Shown here piece after piece: positions 1-7,778 of a stretch of DNA of 64,000 nt. Within the stretch, counting starts at the first letter, position 1. Every line of letters begins with the position of its first letter. This DNA is from Exiguobacterium sp018617385 (GTDB lineage Bacteria > Bacillota > Bacilli > Exiguobacteriales > Exiguobacteriaceae), in contig NZ_JACSKA010000004.1 in the NCBI RefSeq assembly GCF_018617385.1, forward strand, positions 1 through 64,000, read 5' to 3'. Made by a program: the position numbers and the translations under genes. The notes below the pieces were generated by a model, which had not been told where the DNA came from, did not search any database, and saw only the letters and a list, made by a program, of their open reading frames with translations.

Positions 1-77
1 ATGCCGTTCATACTATCTGTCCCTTCACGATAGGCCATGACGGCGTTTAACTTTTGATGAGTAGTAAATTTAGTCAT
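1..77 (-). CDS. Transposase OrfA (helix-turn-helix subunit) of IS150-type element, N-terminal fragment
   Basis: From the ATG at 77 the minus strand encodes 25 residues starting MTKFTTHQKLNAVMAYREG before the window ends. This matches the start of IS3/IS150 OrfA proteins, which bind the terminal repeats through an N-terminal helix-turn-helix and are usually joined to OrfB by programmed frameshifting. There is no strong ribosome binding site: the ATG directly follows an AGTGCAGTTTTTT stretch at the foot of a hairpin. Whether the gene is intact cannot be judged from this fragment. Confidence 0.65.
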   Translation of the reverse strand, partial: MTKFTTHQKLNAVMAYREGTDSMNG

Positions 78-81
78 AAAA

Positions 82-128
82 AACTGCACTTCCAATTGTT
101 AGATGTGTCTAACAATTGGGGTGCAGTT
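82..128. repeat. Subterminal hairpin of the IS element
   Basis: A near-perfect inverted repeat: arms 92-103 and 108-119 pair over 12 bp around a TGTG loop. After a one-base bulge, 82-89 pairs with 121-128. It sits between the IS tip and the transposase start. In transcripts entering from outside, such a structure could terminate or hide the start codon, a known way of limiting transposase expression; that role is inferred. It may also terminate the acetyltransferase transcript, as no other terminator is visible after that gene. Confidence 0.75.
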
Positions 129-147
129 CAGTGTTCAGGAGTTTTTG

Positions 148-702
148 TCAGTCGATCGTCTTGATCACACGCGCCGGATTTCCTCCGACGACTGTTCGAG
201 GTGGTACATCTTTTGTGACGACGGCACCTGATGCGATGACTGCCTCATCCCCAATCGTCACCCCCGGATTGATGATGGCCCCACCACCAATCCATACTCG
301 GTCCCCGATGGTCACGGGTTTCCCGAACTCATATCCAGAGATGCGGTCAATCGGGTCGATCGGGTGTGTTGCCGTGTAAATATGTACCCCCGGCGCAAGC
401 ATGCAATCATCCCCAAACGTGATGGGACAAATGTCTAGAAAGATACAATCAAAATTCGCATAGAATCGATCTCCTACGTGGATGTTATACCCATAATCAC
501 ATTTGAAGTTCGGCTCGATATAATACGACCCTTTCGTTGAACCGAGTAACTCACTTAGAATCTCATTTCGTTCTTCCAACTCATCGATCCCTAAACGATT
601 GAATCGTTCAGTCAATCTCCGGGCACGCTTACGGTCTGCAACGAGCGTTTCATCACCAGCTAAATACAGTTCACCACGAATCATCTTCTCTTTTTCTGTC
701 AT
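148..702 (-). CDS. maa: Sugar O-acetyltransferase (maltose/galactoside acetyltransferase family)
   Basis: A 184-residue acetyl-CoA-dependent acyltransferase of the LacA/Maa/NodL type that would acetylate a sugar hydroxyl in the cytoplasm. The N-terminal helical segment with MIRGELYLAGD is the family hallmark. The C-terminal half shows hexapeptide left-handed beta-helix repeats (IGDRVWIGGGAIINPGVTIG) and a conserved histidine in YTATHPID. The start at 702 (MTEKEKM) is preferred over the ATG at 708: the GAGGAGG sequence is 6-7 nt upstream of 702 but touches 708. The gene has no neighbour in its own direction, and an IS end lies just past its stop. The natural sugar substrate is unknown. Confidence 0.9.
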   Translation of the reverse strand: MTEKEKMIRGELYLAGDETLVADRKRARRLTERFNRLGIDELEERNEILSELLGSTKGSYYIEPNFKCDYGYNIHVGDRFYANFDCIFLDICPITFGDDCMLAPGVHIYTATHPIDPIDRISGYEFGKPVTIGDRVWIGGGAIINPGVTIGDEAVIASGAVVTKDVPPRTVVGGNPARVIKTID

Positions 703-787
703 GTTCATCCCTCCTCACTTGTAGTATAGAGGATTTTTGAACGGTATAGGGAATAGAGATAAGGATGAGCAGAAGGAGGCAGATCAT

Positions 788-1711
788 ATGAAACGAATAC
801 TGGAATGTCGGGCAAGTGATTTTATCACGTTTAATCGTCAAGATTTAGTCGATTCGATTCGAAAAGCAGAAGGTCGAACGGTCATGGCCGAGGTCATCCC
901 AACGGTGCAGCCACTCTATCCAGAAGTGACAAACGCAGAACTCGCGCGAGCGTTCGGTGCCGACTTGATTTTATTGAACATGTTGGATGTGTTTCACCCG
1001 TACATCAAAGGACTCGAAAGTCACGCGCTGTTCGGCGACATGCCAGGTGATGAGATGAGCGACCATCCGATTCTAGAACTAAAACGTCTGATCGGATTGC
1101 CAATTGGAGTCAACTTGGAACCTGTCGATTTTTTAGAGAAGTCGTCCGAGATGAATGAAGTGAAACGAGGCAGACTCGCTTCAATCGAAGCGTTCCAAAA
1201 AGCATCTGAGCTCGGGATTGACTTCGTCTGTTTGACAGGCAATCCGAATACCGGAGTTACGAATGAAGCCATCGAACAAGCGATCATCCAAGCGCGTCGT
1301 GAATTCGCAGGGGTCATCATTGCCGGGAAAATGCATCAGGCTGGTGCCGGCAATGTATTGGACCGCGACGCGTATATCCGCTTCGTCGAAGCCGGCGCAG
1401 ACATTATCCTACTACCAGCTCCAGGCACCGTACCTGGTGTCCGTGAAGAATCGTTCTACGAACTCGTTCAGGAGTTGCAATCGCTCGGTGCTCTCACGTT
1501 AGCGGCGATTGGAACGTCACAAGAAGGTGCAGATGTTGCGACCGTTCGGGAGATTGCGCTCTCTTCAAAACGAGGCGGAGCAGACATCGTGCACATCGGT
1601 GACGCCGGACTGTCGGGGATTGCCGTCCCAGAGAACATTCAGGCACTTTCCATTGCCATTCGCGGGCGACGTCATACATACATTCGCATGGCCGCCTCGG
1701 TCAATCGGTAA
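788..1711 (+). CDS. Conserved TIM-barrel-like protein (DUF7916-type, often misannotated as HAD hydrolase)
   Basis: A 307-residue protein starting MKRILECRASDFITFNRQD. The start at 788 follows AAGGAGGC with 7 nt spacing; the upstream in-frame ATG at 737 lacks such a site. The sequence alternates hydrophobic strands ending in small or acidic residues (FGADLILLNMLDVF, IDFVCLTGNPNTG, GVIIAGKMHQAG, GADIILLPAPGTVPG, GADIVHIGDAG), typical of a (beta/alpha)8 barrel with phosphate-binding loops. I recall this family from Firmicutes under a HAD-like label or as DUF7916, but no HAD motif is visible. It is a single-gene transcript facing a terminator shared with the his operon. Substrate and reaction are unknown. 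Confidence 0.7.
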   Translation: MKRILECRASDFITFNRQDLVDSIRKAEGRTVMAEVIPTVQPLYPEVTNAELARAFGADLILLNMLDVFHPYIKGLESHALFGDMPGDEMSDHPILELKRLIGLPIGVNLEPVDFLEKSSEMNEVKRGRLASIEAFQKASELGIDFVCLTGNPNTGVTNEAIEQAIIQARREFAGVIIAGKMHQAGAGNVLDRDAYIRFVEAGADIILLPAPGTVPGVREESFYELVQELQSLGALTLAAIGTSQEGADVATVREIALSSKRGGADIVHIGDAGLSGIAVPENIQALSIAIRGRRHTYIRMAASVNR

Positions 1712-1715
1712 TACA

Positions 1716-1744
1716 AAAGAGGAAGGAGCGTCTCCTTCCTCTTT
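1716..1744. terminator. Bidirectional terminator between the TIM-barrel gene and the his operon
   Basis: A 13-bp perfect stem (AAAGAGGAAGGAG with its complement) around a 3-nt loop. On the minus strand it is followed by TTTTGTATT, so it ends the his operon; the U-rich end of the stem can also serve plus-strand transcripts from the upstream gene. Confidence 0.85.
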
Positions 1745-1747
1745 CCA

Positions 1748-2056
1748 TTACCATTCTGTGACGTCGCGACGAGGTTTCGCCGGTGTTGTCGTACCATGAC
1801 GTTTGGCGAGTAACGCTTCCACATCCTCTAAGCGCACACCTTTGGCTGCCAATAAGACGAGTAAGTGATACAGAAGGTCTGCTGACTCTTCAACCAAGTC
1901 TTCATCCGCCATGGCAGCAATGACGACCTCGAACGATTCTTCTCCAAACTTCTTCGCGATTTTTTCAACGCCCTGTTCAAACAAGTAGGTCGTATACGAA
2001 CCTTCCTTCGGTTCATCTTTTCTAGATTGAATCAATCGTTCCAATTCATGAATCAT
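1748..2056 (-). CDS. hisE: Phosphoribosyl-ATP pyrophosphatase
   Basis: Second step of histidine biosynthesis: hydrolyses PR-ATP to PR-AMP and PPi. It is a 102-residue all-alpha MazG-fold protein with the EExxD-type metal site (GEESFEVVIAAM, then EESADLLYHLLVLL). It is a separate gene, not fused to hisI as in many enterics. The start ATG at 2056 overlaps the hisI stop in an ATGA, implying coupled translation. It is the last gene of the his operon. Confidence 0.95.
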   Translation of the reverse strand: MIHELERLIQSRKDEPKEGSYTTYLFEQGVEKIAKKFGEESFEVVIAAMADEDLVEESADLLYHLLVLLAAKGVRLEDVEALLAKRHGTTTPAKPRRDVTEW

Positions 2057-2385
2057 ACGTTCACCTCCGTGAAGAAACAGCTTCGATTACCGGTATGACA
2101 CGTCGGACCGTTCGCATGAACACGAACGAGAAGCGCATCCTGGTCACAGTCGACGTGGATGCTGACGACGTCTAATGTATTTCCGCTCGTCTCCCCTTTC
2201 ATCCACAGTCGCCCTTTTGAACGAGACCAGAACGTGACGACCCGTTCACGAAGCGTCTGTCGGATTGCCTCATCATTCATATATCCGAGCATGAGGACCG
2301 CTCCGTCATCGTTTGAGACGATGATGGCCGGGATCAGTCCATTTTCGTCGAAACGAACCGCATCGGCAAGTTGTGACTCGTGCAT
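2053..2385 (-). CDS. hisI: Phosphoribosyl-AMP cyclohydrolase
   Basis: Third step of histidine synthesis: opens the adenine ring of PR-AMP to give ProFAR. The 110-residue length is normal for a stand-alone HisI. Metal-ligand sequences are present: VDCDQDALLVRV and the cysteine motif GPTCHTGNRSCF. The start at 2385 has an AGAGGTGAAG site a few bases upstream. That start lies 52 nt inside the end of hisF, a longer overlap than elsewhere in the operon. Confidence 0.95.
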   Translation of the reverse strand: MHESQLADAVRFDENGLIPAIIVSNDDGAVLMLGYMNDEAIRQTLRERVVTFWSRSKGRLWMKGETSGNTLDVVSIHVDCDQDALLVRVHANGPTCHTGNRSCFFTEVNV

Positions 2386-3101
2386 ACGTGCTTCACCTCT
2401 TCTACTGTCGTTTTTCGGTCATGTAAGATGGAGGCAAGTAGTGCGGCATCGACTTTCTCAAGCGCTTCGACTACATGCTCGGCGTTCCCTGCCCCACCGG
2501 ATGCGATAATCGGAATGTCGACGACTTCACGTAACTGTTCTAAAATCGCAAGGTCATAACCGCTCTGCTTTCCATCTTGGTTCATGGACGTGACAAGGAG
2601 TTCACCCGCCCCGAGCGCGGCCACTTGTTTCGCCCATTCGACTGCCAACAGGTCTGTCTTCTGTTTTCCACCATATGTGTACACGTAATATTCGCCATCT
2701 TCAAATTTCACATCGATTGCGACGACGATACATTGCGAACCGAAACGATCGGCCGCTTCACGAATGAGACTTGGGGATTCGACAGCGAGCGTATTCAACG
2801 ATACTTTGTCCGCCCCTGCTTTCAATAGTGACGAGATATCCTCGAGTGAACGAATCCCACCACCTACAGTCAGCGGGATGAACACTTTCCGCGCCACCGC
2901 ACTGACGACATCGAGCATCGTCTGGCGACGCTCTGTACTTGCCGTGATGTCAAGAAAGACGAGTTCATCGGCTCCGGACTCATCATAATATTTCGCAATC
3001 TCAACCGGGTCCCCGATGTCTCGTAGTTGAACGAATTCGATTCCTTTGACGACACGACCTTCTTTCACGTCAAGACATGGAATAATTCTGCGTTTAAGCA
3101 T
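2334..3101 (-). CDS. hisF: Imidazole glycerol phosphate synthase, cyclase subunit
   Basis: A 255-residue (beta/alpha)8 barrel. It uses ammonia delivered by HisH to convert PRFAR to imidazole glycerol phosphate and AICAR. The catalytic aspartates are visible in IPCLDVKEGRVVKG near the N terminus and VVAIDVKF in the middle; phosphate-binding loops are VGGGIRS and IASGGAG. The start at 3101 (MLKRRIIPC) follows GGAGG with normal spacing and overlaps the hisA stop by 8 nt. About six residues (VSTKMD) extend past the usual C terminus and read into hisI. Confidence 0.95.
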   Translation of the reverse strand: MLKRRIIPCLDVKEGRVVKGIEFVQLRDIGDPVEIAKYYDESGADELVFLDITASTERRQTMLDVVSAVARKVFIPLTVGGGIRSLEDISSLLKAGADKVSLNTLAVESPSLIREAADRFGSQCIVVAIDVKFEDGEYYVYTYGGKQKTDLLAVEWAKQVAALGAGELLVTSMNQDGKQSGYDLAILEQLREVVDIPIIASGGAGNAEHVVEALEKVDAALLASILHDRKTTVEEVKHVCTSHNLPMRFVSTKMD

Positions 3102-3807
3102 AACGCGCCTCCCATTCAATCAGTTCTTCGATACTCACCTTGCCGGACAGGAGCGCTTTTCCGACGACGGCTTCATCGATTTTTGCCATTTTCAGTTCCT
3201 TCACGTCCTCTTCTGTTGTCACGCCACCTGAGGCAATTAATGTGACATTGACGATTTGACGCAGCGCCTTCATGCGAGAAACGTTCGGTCCGTTCAATTT
3301 CCCGTCAGATCCGATATCGGTATATAGAATCGTCTCAATGCCTCGTTTGACGAGATCTTGGGCGACTGAGATGTCATCGAGCTTTGTCGCTTCCTGCCAT
3401 CCGTTAATGGCGACCTTCCCGTCATAGGCATCGAGTGCCACAGCGACTCGCTTGCCATACTTTTCAATCGCCTTGTCCAAAAAGTCAGGATCCGTAAACG
3501 CCTTCGTTCCTAAAAGGACACGGTCCGCACCGGTTTCCATGACCGCATCAAGTGAAGCTTCAGAACGAATCCCACCTCCCGTTTGAACAAGAAATCCAAG
3601 AGACTTCGCATAGCGGACAACGTCTAGGTGACGCGGCTCACCTGCCTTGGCCCCTTCTAAATCGATCAAGTGAATCATCGGGACTTTTCCTTGCCACGCT
3701 TTTAATAATTCATACGGATCCCCGTATTGTTCTTCCGTGGAAAAATCACCTTCCGTCAAACGAACGATTTTGCCTCCAATCAAATCAATGGCGGGTAATA
3801 ATCTCAC
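3094..3807 (-). CDS. hisA: ProFAR isomerase (HisA)
   Basis: Amadori isomerase of histidine synthesis; a 237-residue (beta/alpha)8 barrel homologous to HisF. The two catalytic aspartates are in LLPAIDLIGGKIVRL and LYTDIGSDG. The GTG at 3807 is chosen because AAGGAGG lies about 8 nt upstream and the protein then begins exactly at the conserved RLLPAIDL strand; the open frame extends further 5' but has no family similarity there. It overlaps hisH by 23 nt. Confidence 0.93.
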   Translation of the reverse strand: MRLLPAIDLIGGKIVRLTEGDFSTEEQYGDPYELLKAWQGKVPMIHLIDLEGAKAGEPRHLDVVRYAKSLGFLVQTGGGIRSEASLDAVMETGADRVLLGTKAFTDPDFLDKAIEKYGKRVAVALDAYDGKVAINGWQEATKLDDISVAQDLVKRGIETILYTDIGSDGKLNGPNVSRMKALRQIVNVTLIASGGVTTEEDVKELKMAKIDEAVVGKALLSGKVSIEELIEWEARYA

Positions 3808-4372
3808 GTTCGACCGCCTCCTTCCATTCTTGAAGTAAACTGAGACCGAACGTCCCGCTCTTTTCCGGGTGAAACTGCATGCCCGTGACAAGTCCTTTTT
3901 GAACGATTGCCGGAACTTTCTCACCCATGTATTCAGCCGCTGCTACGATGTGCTCTTCATCTGTCACGGCGTGGTAAGAGTGGACAAAATAGACATCCTC
4001 ATCACGGAGGATTGAGTTCCATCCCACGTGTGGAAGACGCTTCGCTCGCATCCGCTCGACCGTTCCCGGAATCAACCCGAGACCTTTTGTCGGCATCCCT
4101 TCCGTGCTCGAATCAAACAAGAGCTGCATCCCAAGACAGATTCCTAAAAACGGTTTCTCCGTCGCCATTCGTTGCAATAGTGGGATGAGCCCCGTCTGTT
4201 CGAGTGATTGCATCGCTTGCGGGAAGGCACCGACGCCAGGAAGTAAAATGGCATCCGCCTCTTCAATTTGATTTGCATCGTTCGTGATCACGACGTAGCA
4301 ACCGATAGCCTGTAACGCACGTTCGACGTTAAATACGTTTCCCATACCATAATCGATGACTGCTACTTTCAT
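3785..4372 (-). CDS. hisH: Imidazole glycerol phosphate synthase, glutaminase subunit
   Basis: A 195-residue class I glutamine amidotransferase that releases ammonia from glutamine and channels it into HisF. The nucleophile cysteine is in GICLGMQLLF, and the His-Glu pair in GMQFHPEKSG. The start at 4372 (MKVAVIDYGMGN) is preferred over the in-frame ATG at 4384: it forms an ATGA with the hisB stop and matches the family N terminus. Confidence 0.95.
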   Translation of the reverse strand: MKVAVIDYGMGNVFNVERALQAIGCYVVITNDANQIEEADAILLPGVGAFPQAMQSLEQTGLIPLLQRMATEKPFLGICLGMQLLFDSSTEGMPTKGLGLIPGTVERMRAKRLPHVGWNSILRDEDVYFVHSYHAVTDEEHIVAAAEYMGEKVPAIVQKGLVTGMQFHPEKSGTFGLSLLQEWKEAVEREIITRH

Positions 4373-4956
4373 CCTTCGATCCATCCTTTCGTAGAAGGGA
4401 GACGATTCGTCCCATCGCTCGAGACCGCTTCGGCAAGCGCTCGTCCGAACGCTTTGAACAACCCTTCAATCATGTGATGTGAGTTCGACCCGTACAGGAC
4501 AGCTAAGTGAAGTGTGAGTCGACCATTCATGGCAACGGCCCGGAAAAATTCCTCAGCGAGCTCGGTATCAAAATCGCCAAGCTTCGGATTGCGAAGTTCT
4601 GCCTGATAAACGAGGAAGGGGCGTCCTGACACATCAACGACCGCTCGCGCTAGCGTCTCATCCATCGGCATATAACTCGACCCGTAGCGGCGAATTCCGA
4701 CTTTATCCCCGAGTGACTTGGCGATAAGCTGACCGAGTGCAATCCCGACATCCTCGACCGTATGGTGGGCATCGACCCACGTATCACCTTCAACTTTCAC
4801 ATGCAAGTCCATCTGACTGTGAAAAGCAAGTAACGTCAACATGTGATCGAAGAAGCCGACCCCTGTTTGGACAGAACTTTCACCTGTTCCGTCTAGATTT
4901 AATTGAATATCAATTTTTGTCTCTTTCGTTTCACGCTTTAGTTCAGCTGTTCTCAA
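4369..4956 (-). CDS. hisB: Imidazoleglycerol-phosphate dehydratase
   Basis: Converts IGP to imidazole acetol phosphate. It is a 195-residue, Mn-dependent, monofunctional enzyme without the phosphatase domain of the E. coli bifunctional HisB. The paired metal-binding motifs of the internal duplication are present: DAHHTVEDVG and NSHHMIEGLFKAFGR. It overlaps hisC by 14 nt. The missing phosphatase activity is supplied by the divergently transcribed hisJ. Confidence 0.95.
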   Translation of the reverse strand: MRTAELKRETKETKIDIQLNLDGTGESSVQTGVGFFDHMLTLLAFHSQMDLHVKVEGDTWVDAHHTVEDVGIALGQLIAKSLGDKVGIRRYGSSYMPMDETLARAVVDVSGRPFLVYQAELRNPKLGDFDTELAEEFFRAVAMNGRLTLHLAVLYGSNSHHMIEGLFKAFGRALAEAVSSDGTNRLPSTKGWIEG

Positions 4957-5959
4957 CAGAATTCACCTCTTCAATCGTTTGTTGGATTAAGGCATACGCC
5001 TCGTCCGTCCCTGCACTGACACGTAATCCATCGGGAAAAGCACGTACATGGACCCCTTTATCAAGGAAGCGGGATGCCCATCCCTCACTATCATCCGTTT
5101 TGACATAGATAAAGTTGGCACGGCTCGGTAAAATCTCACCAATCGGTCGTAACAACTCCGTTAACTTCTCACGTTGAGCAGTATGGAACTGAATCGACTC
5201 TTGAATATACGTTTCATCCCGTAAGACGACGTTGGCGACAGCGGCACTGAGTCCACTCACGTTGAACGGTGAACGGAACCGGTCGATCTGTTCGATAATT
5301 TCTTCAGATGCAATCATGAAACCAATCCGGAGGTTCGCAAGACCGAACGCTTTCGATAACGTCCGTAAGATGATGACGTTCGGATATTCGCTCAATCGAG
5401 ACACAAATGAATCTTTCATTGTGAAATCAATATAGGCTTCATCCACGACCAGATACGGTACACGTGTCGCAATGTCCGACACTTCGTCTAGTGTCCACAT
5501 CTTACCGGTCGGATTATTCGGATTCGAGATCAAGACGAGTTTAGGCTCGGTTGATCGAATGACCTCAATCAACGTCTCGTAAAGCAAACCCTGTTCGTCC
5601 GGTTGTGTGAAGTGCCCTCTGGCAATTTGTGTGTAGATCCCATACATCGAAAAATCGGGTGCCGGTGCGACCACACGGTCTTCCGTATCCAAAATTGCCT
5701 GACTCAAGATGGCCAATAGCTCATCGCTCCCGCTCCCGACCATGAGTTGTGTCGGCTCGACTCCCGCATAGTCAGCATAGCTCGCTTTTAAAGCGAGCAA
5801 TTCTTCGACTGGATAACGGCTGAGTGCCTCGAGTGATACGTCTCGAATAGCTCGTTCGAGACGTTCTGGTAACGGATATTGACTTTCATTTTGATTGAGC
5901 GCATATCCCGAAGCGGCATGAGGTACATAGCGTGGGATGTTCTGATAATTTCGTCTCAT
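4943..5959 (-). CDS. hisC: Histidinol-phosphate aminotransferase
   Basis: PLP-dependent fold-type I aminotransferase (338 residues) making histidinol phosphate from imidazole acetol phosphate. The substrate/PLP signature SNPNNPTGKMW, the DEAYIDF strand and the Schiff-base lysine in RTLSKAFGLANLRIGF are all present. The ATG at 5959 overlaps the hisD stop (ATGA). In B. subtilis hisC sits in the trp supra-operon; here it is inside the his operon. Confidence 0.95.
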   Translation of the reverse strand: MRRNYQNIPRYVPHAASGYALNQNESQYPLPERLERAIRDVSLEALSRYPVEELLALKASYADYAGVEPTQLMVGSGSDELLAILSQAILDTEDRVVAPAPDFSMYGIYTQIARGHFTQPDEQGLLYETLIEVIRSTEPKLVLISNPNNPTGKMWTLDEVSDIATRVPYLVVDEAYIDFTMKDSFVSRLSEYPNVIILRTLSKAFGLANLRIGFMIASEEIIEQIDRFRSPFNVSGLSAAVANVVLRDETYIQESIQFHTAQREKLTELLRPIGEILPSRANFIYVKTDDSEGWASRFLDKGVHVRAFPDGLRVSAGTDEAYALIQQTIEEVNSVENS

Positions 5960-7173
5960 ACGTCCTCCATCCGAACAGCCATCGCACGGGCGTGTCCTTC
6001 TAATTGTTCTTGTTTGGCGATTCGAATCGCGGCCTTTGTAATCGTCTCATCCAGTTCTGTCATCTCAAGGAATGTCTGACGGCGATAAAAGTCATCGACC
6101 GATAGTCCACTAGAGAAGCGGGCCGTCCCGCTCGTAGGCAAGACGTGGTTCGGTCCAGCGATATAGTCTCCAAATGCTTCGGCCGCCTCATGTCCGAGAA
6201 AGAACGAACCACCGTGACGAATCGCACGCATCAACACCTCAGGATCTTTGACGGCCAACTGGACGTGCTCCGCGGCCATCGTGTTCGCGTATTCGATTGC
6301 ATCCTCGATTGTCCGATACAAGACGCCGCCACGTTTCAATGATTCTCTCGCAATGTCCTGTCGTGGTAATTGCGCTAATTGTCGCTCAAGTTCTTGCTCA
6401 ATTTGATCGCGGAGGGTTTCTGACGTGACGATCGCGATCGCCGTCGCCTCGACGTCATGTTCCGCTTGTGCGAGCAGGTCGGCGGCAACCCACTTCGGGT
6501 TCGCCGTTTCATCGGCAATGATCAACACTTCAGACGGTCCGGCGACGGAGTCGATCCCGACGATGTGTGAGACGAGCGCCTTCGCCGTCGCAACATACGC
6601 ATTTCCGGGTCCGACAATCTTATCGACCGGACGAATCGTTTCTGTCCCATATGCAAGTGCGGCAACGGCTTGGGCACCTCCGATTAGAAAACATTCATCG
6701 GCACCTGCGATTTTTGCTGCAATCAAGAGGGAAATGTCGATCCCATCTGCTTTTGGTGGGGTGACCATGACGACTCGTTTGACACCGGCCACTTTCGCCG
6801 GAATGATATTCATCAGGACGCTCGACGGATAGACGGCTGTCCCACCTGGTACATAAACCCCTACCGAATCCAGCGGCATATAACGTCTCCCAAGTCGGAA
6901 CATCGTATCTTCGAACACATCGTCTTGTCGGACTTGGCGCGCGTGAAATGCACGAATCCGTTCTGCTGCTAACGTCAGCGCCTCTGTCAATTCAGCATAT
7001 GCGACTGGCGGATTAAAGCTTGCTAAATCAACCGATTCGATTCGATCGACCCCGTCGAATTGTTTCGTCCACTTAAGCAGCGCTTCGTCTCCGCCGGCTT
7101 CAATCGATTCCACGATTGGTTTCACGGCTTCGGCCCAAGCTTCGCGCCTTGAGCGATTCGTTTCTGTACTCAT
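5956..7173 (-). CDS. hisD: Histidinol dehydrogenase
   Basis: Zn-dependent, NAD-linked enzyme that oxidises histidinol to histidine in two steps. Conserved stretches include YVPGGTAVYPSSVLM, VGPGNAYVATAK, AGPSEVLI, the zinc/catalytic region QAEHDVEA, AAEHVQL and GPNHVLPTSGTARF. The start at 7173 has AGGAGG at 7 nt and overlaps the hisG stop (ATGA); the in-frame start at 7206 has no such support. At 405 residues it is slightly shorter than most HisD at the N terminus. Confidence 0.95.
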   Translation of the reverse strand: MSTETNRSRREAWAEAVKPIVESIEAGGDEALLKWTKQFDGVDRIESVDLASFNPPVAYAELTEALTLAAERIRAFHARQVRQDDVFEDTMFRLGRRYMPLDSVGVYVPGGTAVYPSSVLMNIIPAKVAGVKRVVMVTPPKADGIDISLLIAAKIAGADECFLIGGAQAVAALAYGTETIRPVDKIVGPGNAYVATAKALVSHIVGIDSVAGPSEVLIIADETANPKWVAADLLAQAEHDVEATAIAIVTSETLRDQIEQELERQLAQLPRQDIARESLKRGGVLYRTIEDAIEYANTMAAEHVQLAVKDPEVLMRAIRHGGSFFLGHEAAEAFGDYIAGPNHVLPTSGTARFSSGLSVDDFYRRQTFLEMTELDETITKAAIRIAKQEQLEGHARAMAVRMEDV

Positions 7174-7778
7174 GCGTTTTCCTCCTGACTCAGCTTTCGA
7201 ATCCACGCCTTCAATTCGTCAGGCTGTTCCGCTAAAGCTGTCTCACTCGTAATGAATTTTGCATTGATTGAAAAAATCGTCTCGTATTCTTCCAAGTCGT
7301 TTGCAGCCAACGTCGCGCCCGTCTCGACGATGTCGACGATGCAATCAGCCAGTCCCGTTAACGGAGCAAGTTCGACCGACCCGTTCAGTGCGATGACTTC
7401 TACGTTTTGTCGCTTTGACGCAAAGTGTGAGATGGCGATGTTCGGATATTTACTCGCCACTTTTAATTTTTTCGTTCCATTACGTCGAACTTTTGGACCA
7501 CACACGGCCATTCGACAGCGACCGAACGGTAAATCGACGACTTCGAGTACGCCTGGCGTTTTCTCTCGTAAAATATCACCGCCGACAATGCCGACATCTG
7601 CCGCTCCATGCATCACATATTTATAGACGTCGTCCCCTTTGACGAAAATGAATTCATGATCTCCTGCTTGTACCGTCAACTCACGTCCCCGTTTTTCAGG
7701 CCATACGGGTAAGTCACGTTCGACAAAAAATTGACGGGCTGCTTTTTCAATCCGACCTTTTGCGACCGCTACTTTCAT
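7170..7778 (-). CDS. hisG: ATP phosphoribosyltransferase, short form
   Basis: First committed step: joins ATP and PRPP. At 202 residues it is the short form that lacks the C-terminal regulatory domain and needs HisZ. The PRPP-binding signature DCIVDIVETGATLAANDLE and the periplasmic-binding-protein-like fold segments (HGAADVGIVGGDIL) are visible. It starts in an ATGA overlap with hisZ, consistent with equimolar hetero-octamer assembly. Confidence 0.95.
   Translation of the reverse strand: MKVAVAKGRIEKAARQFFVERDLPVWPEKRGRELTVQAGDHEFIFVKGDDVYKYVMHGAADVGIVGGDILREKTPGVLEVVDLPFGRCRMAVCGPKVRRNGTKKLKVASKYPNIAISHFASKRQNVEVIALNGSVELAPLTGLADCIVDIVETGATLAANDLEEYETIFSINAKFITSETALAEQPDELKAWIRKLSQEENA

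Larger units (their letters stand above)
1..130 (-). mobile_element. End of an IS3-family (IS150-type) insertion sequence, truncated by the window edge
   Basis: Read on the minus strand from 130, the sequence begins TGAACTGCACCCCAATTGTT, which resembles the TGTACTGCACCC tip of IS150-group elements as I remember it. It continues for about 50 nt to the start of a transposase-type reading frame at 77. IS3-family ends carry TG...CA tips, so the outer boundary is placed at 130. The element continues left of the window; its other end and any target duplication cannot be seen. It stops only 17 bp from the stop codon of the acetyltransferase gene. Confidence 0.7.
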
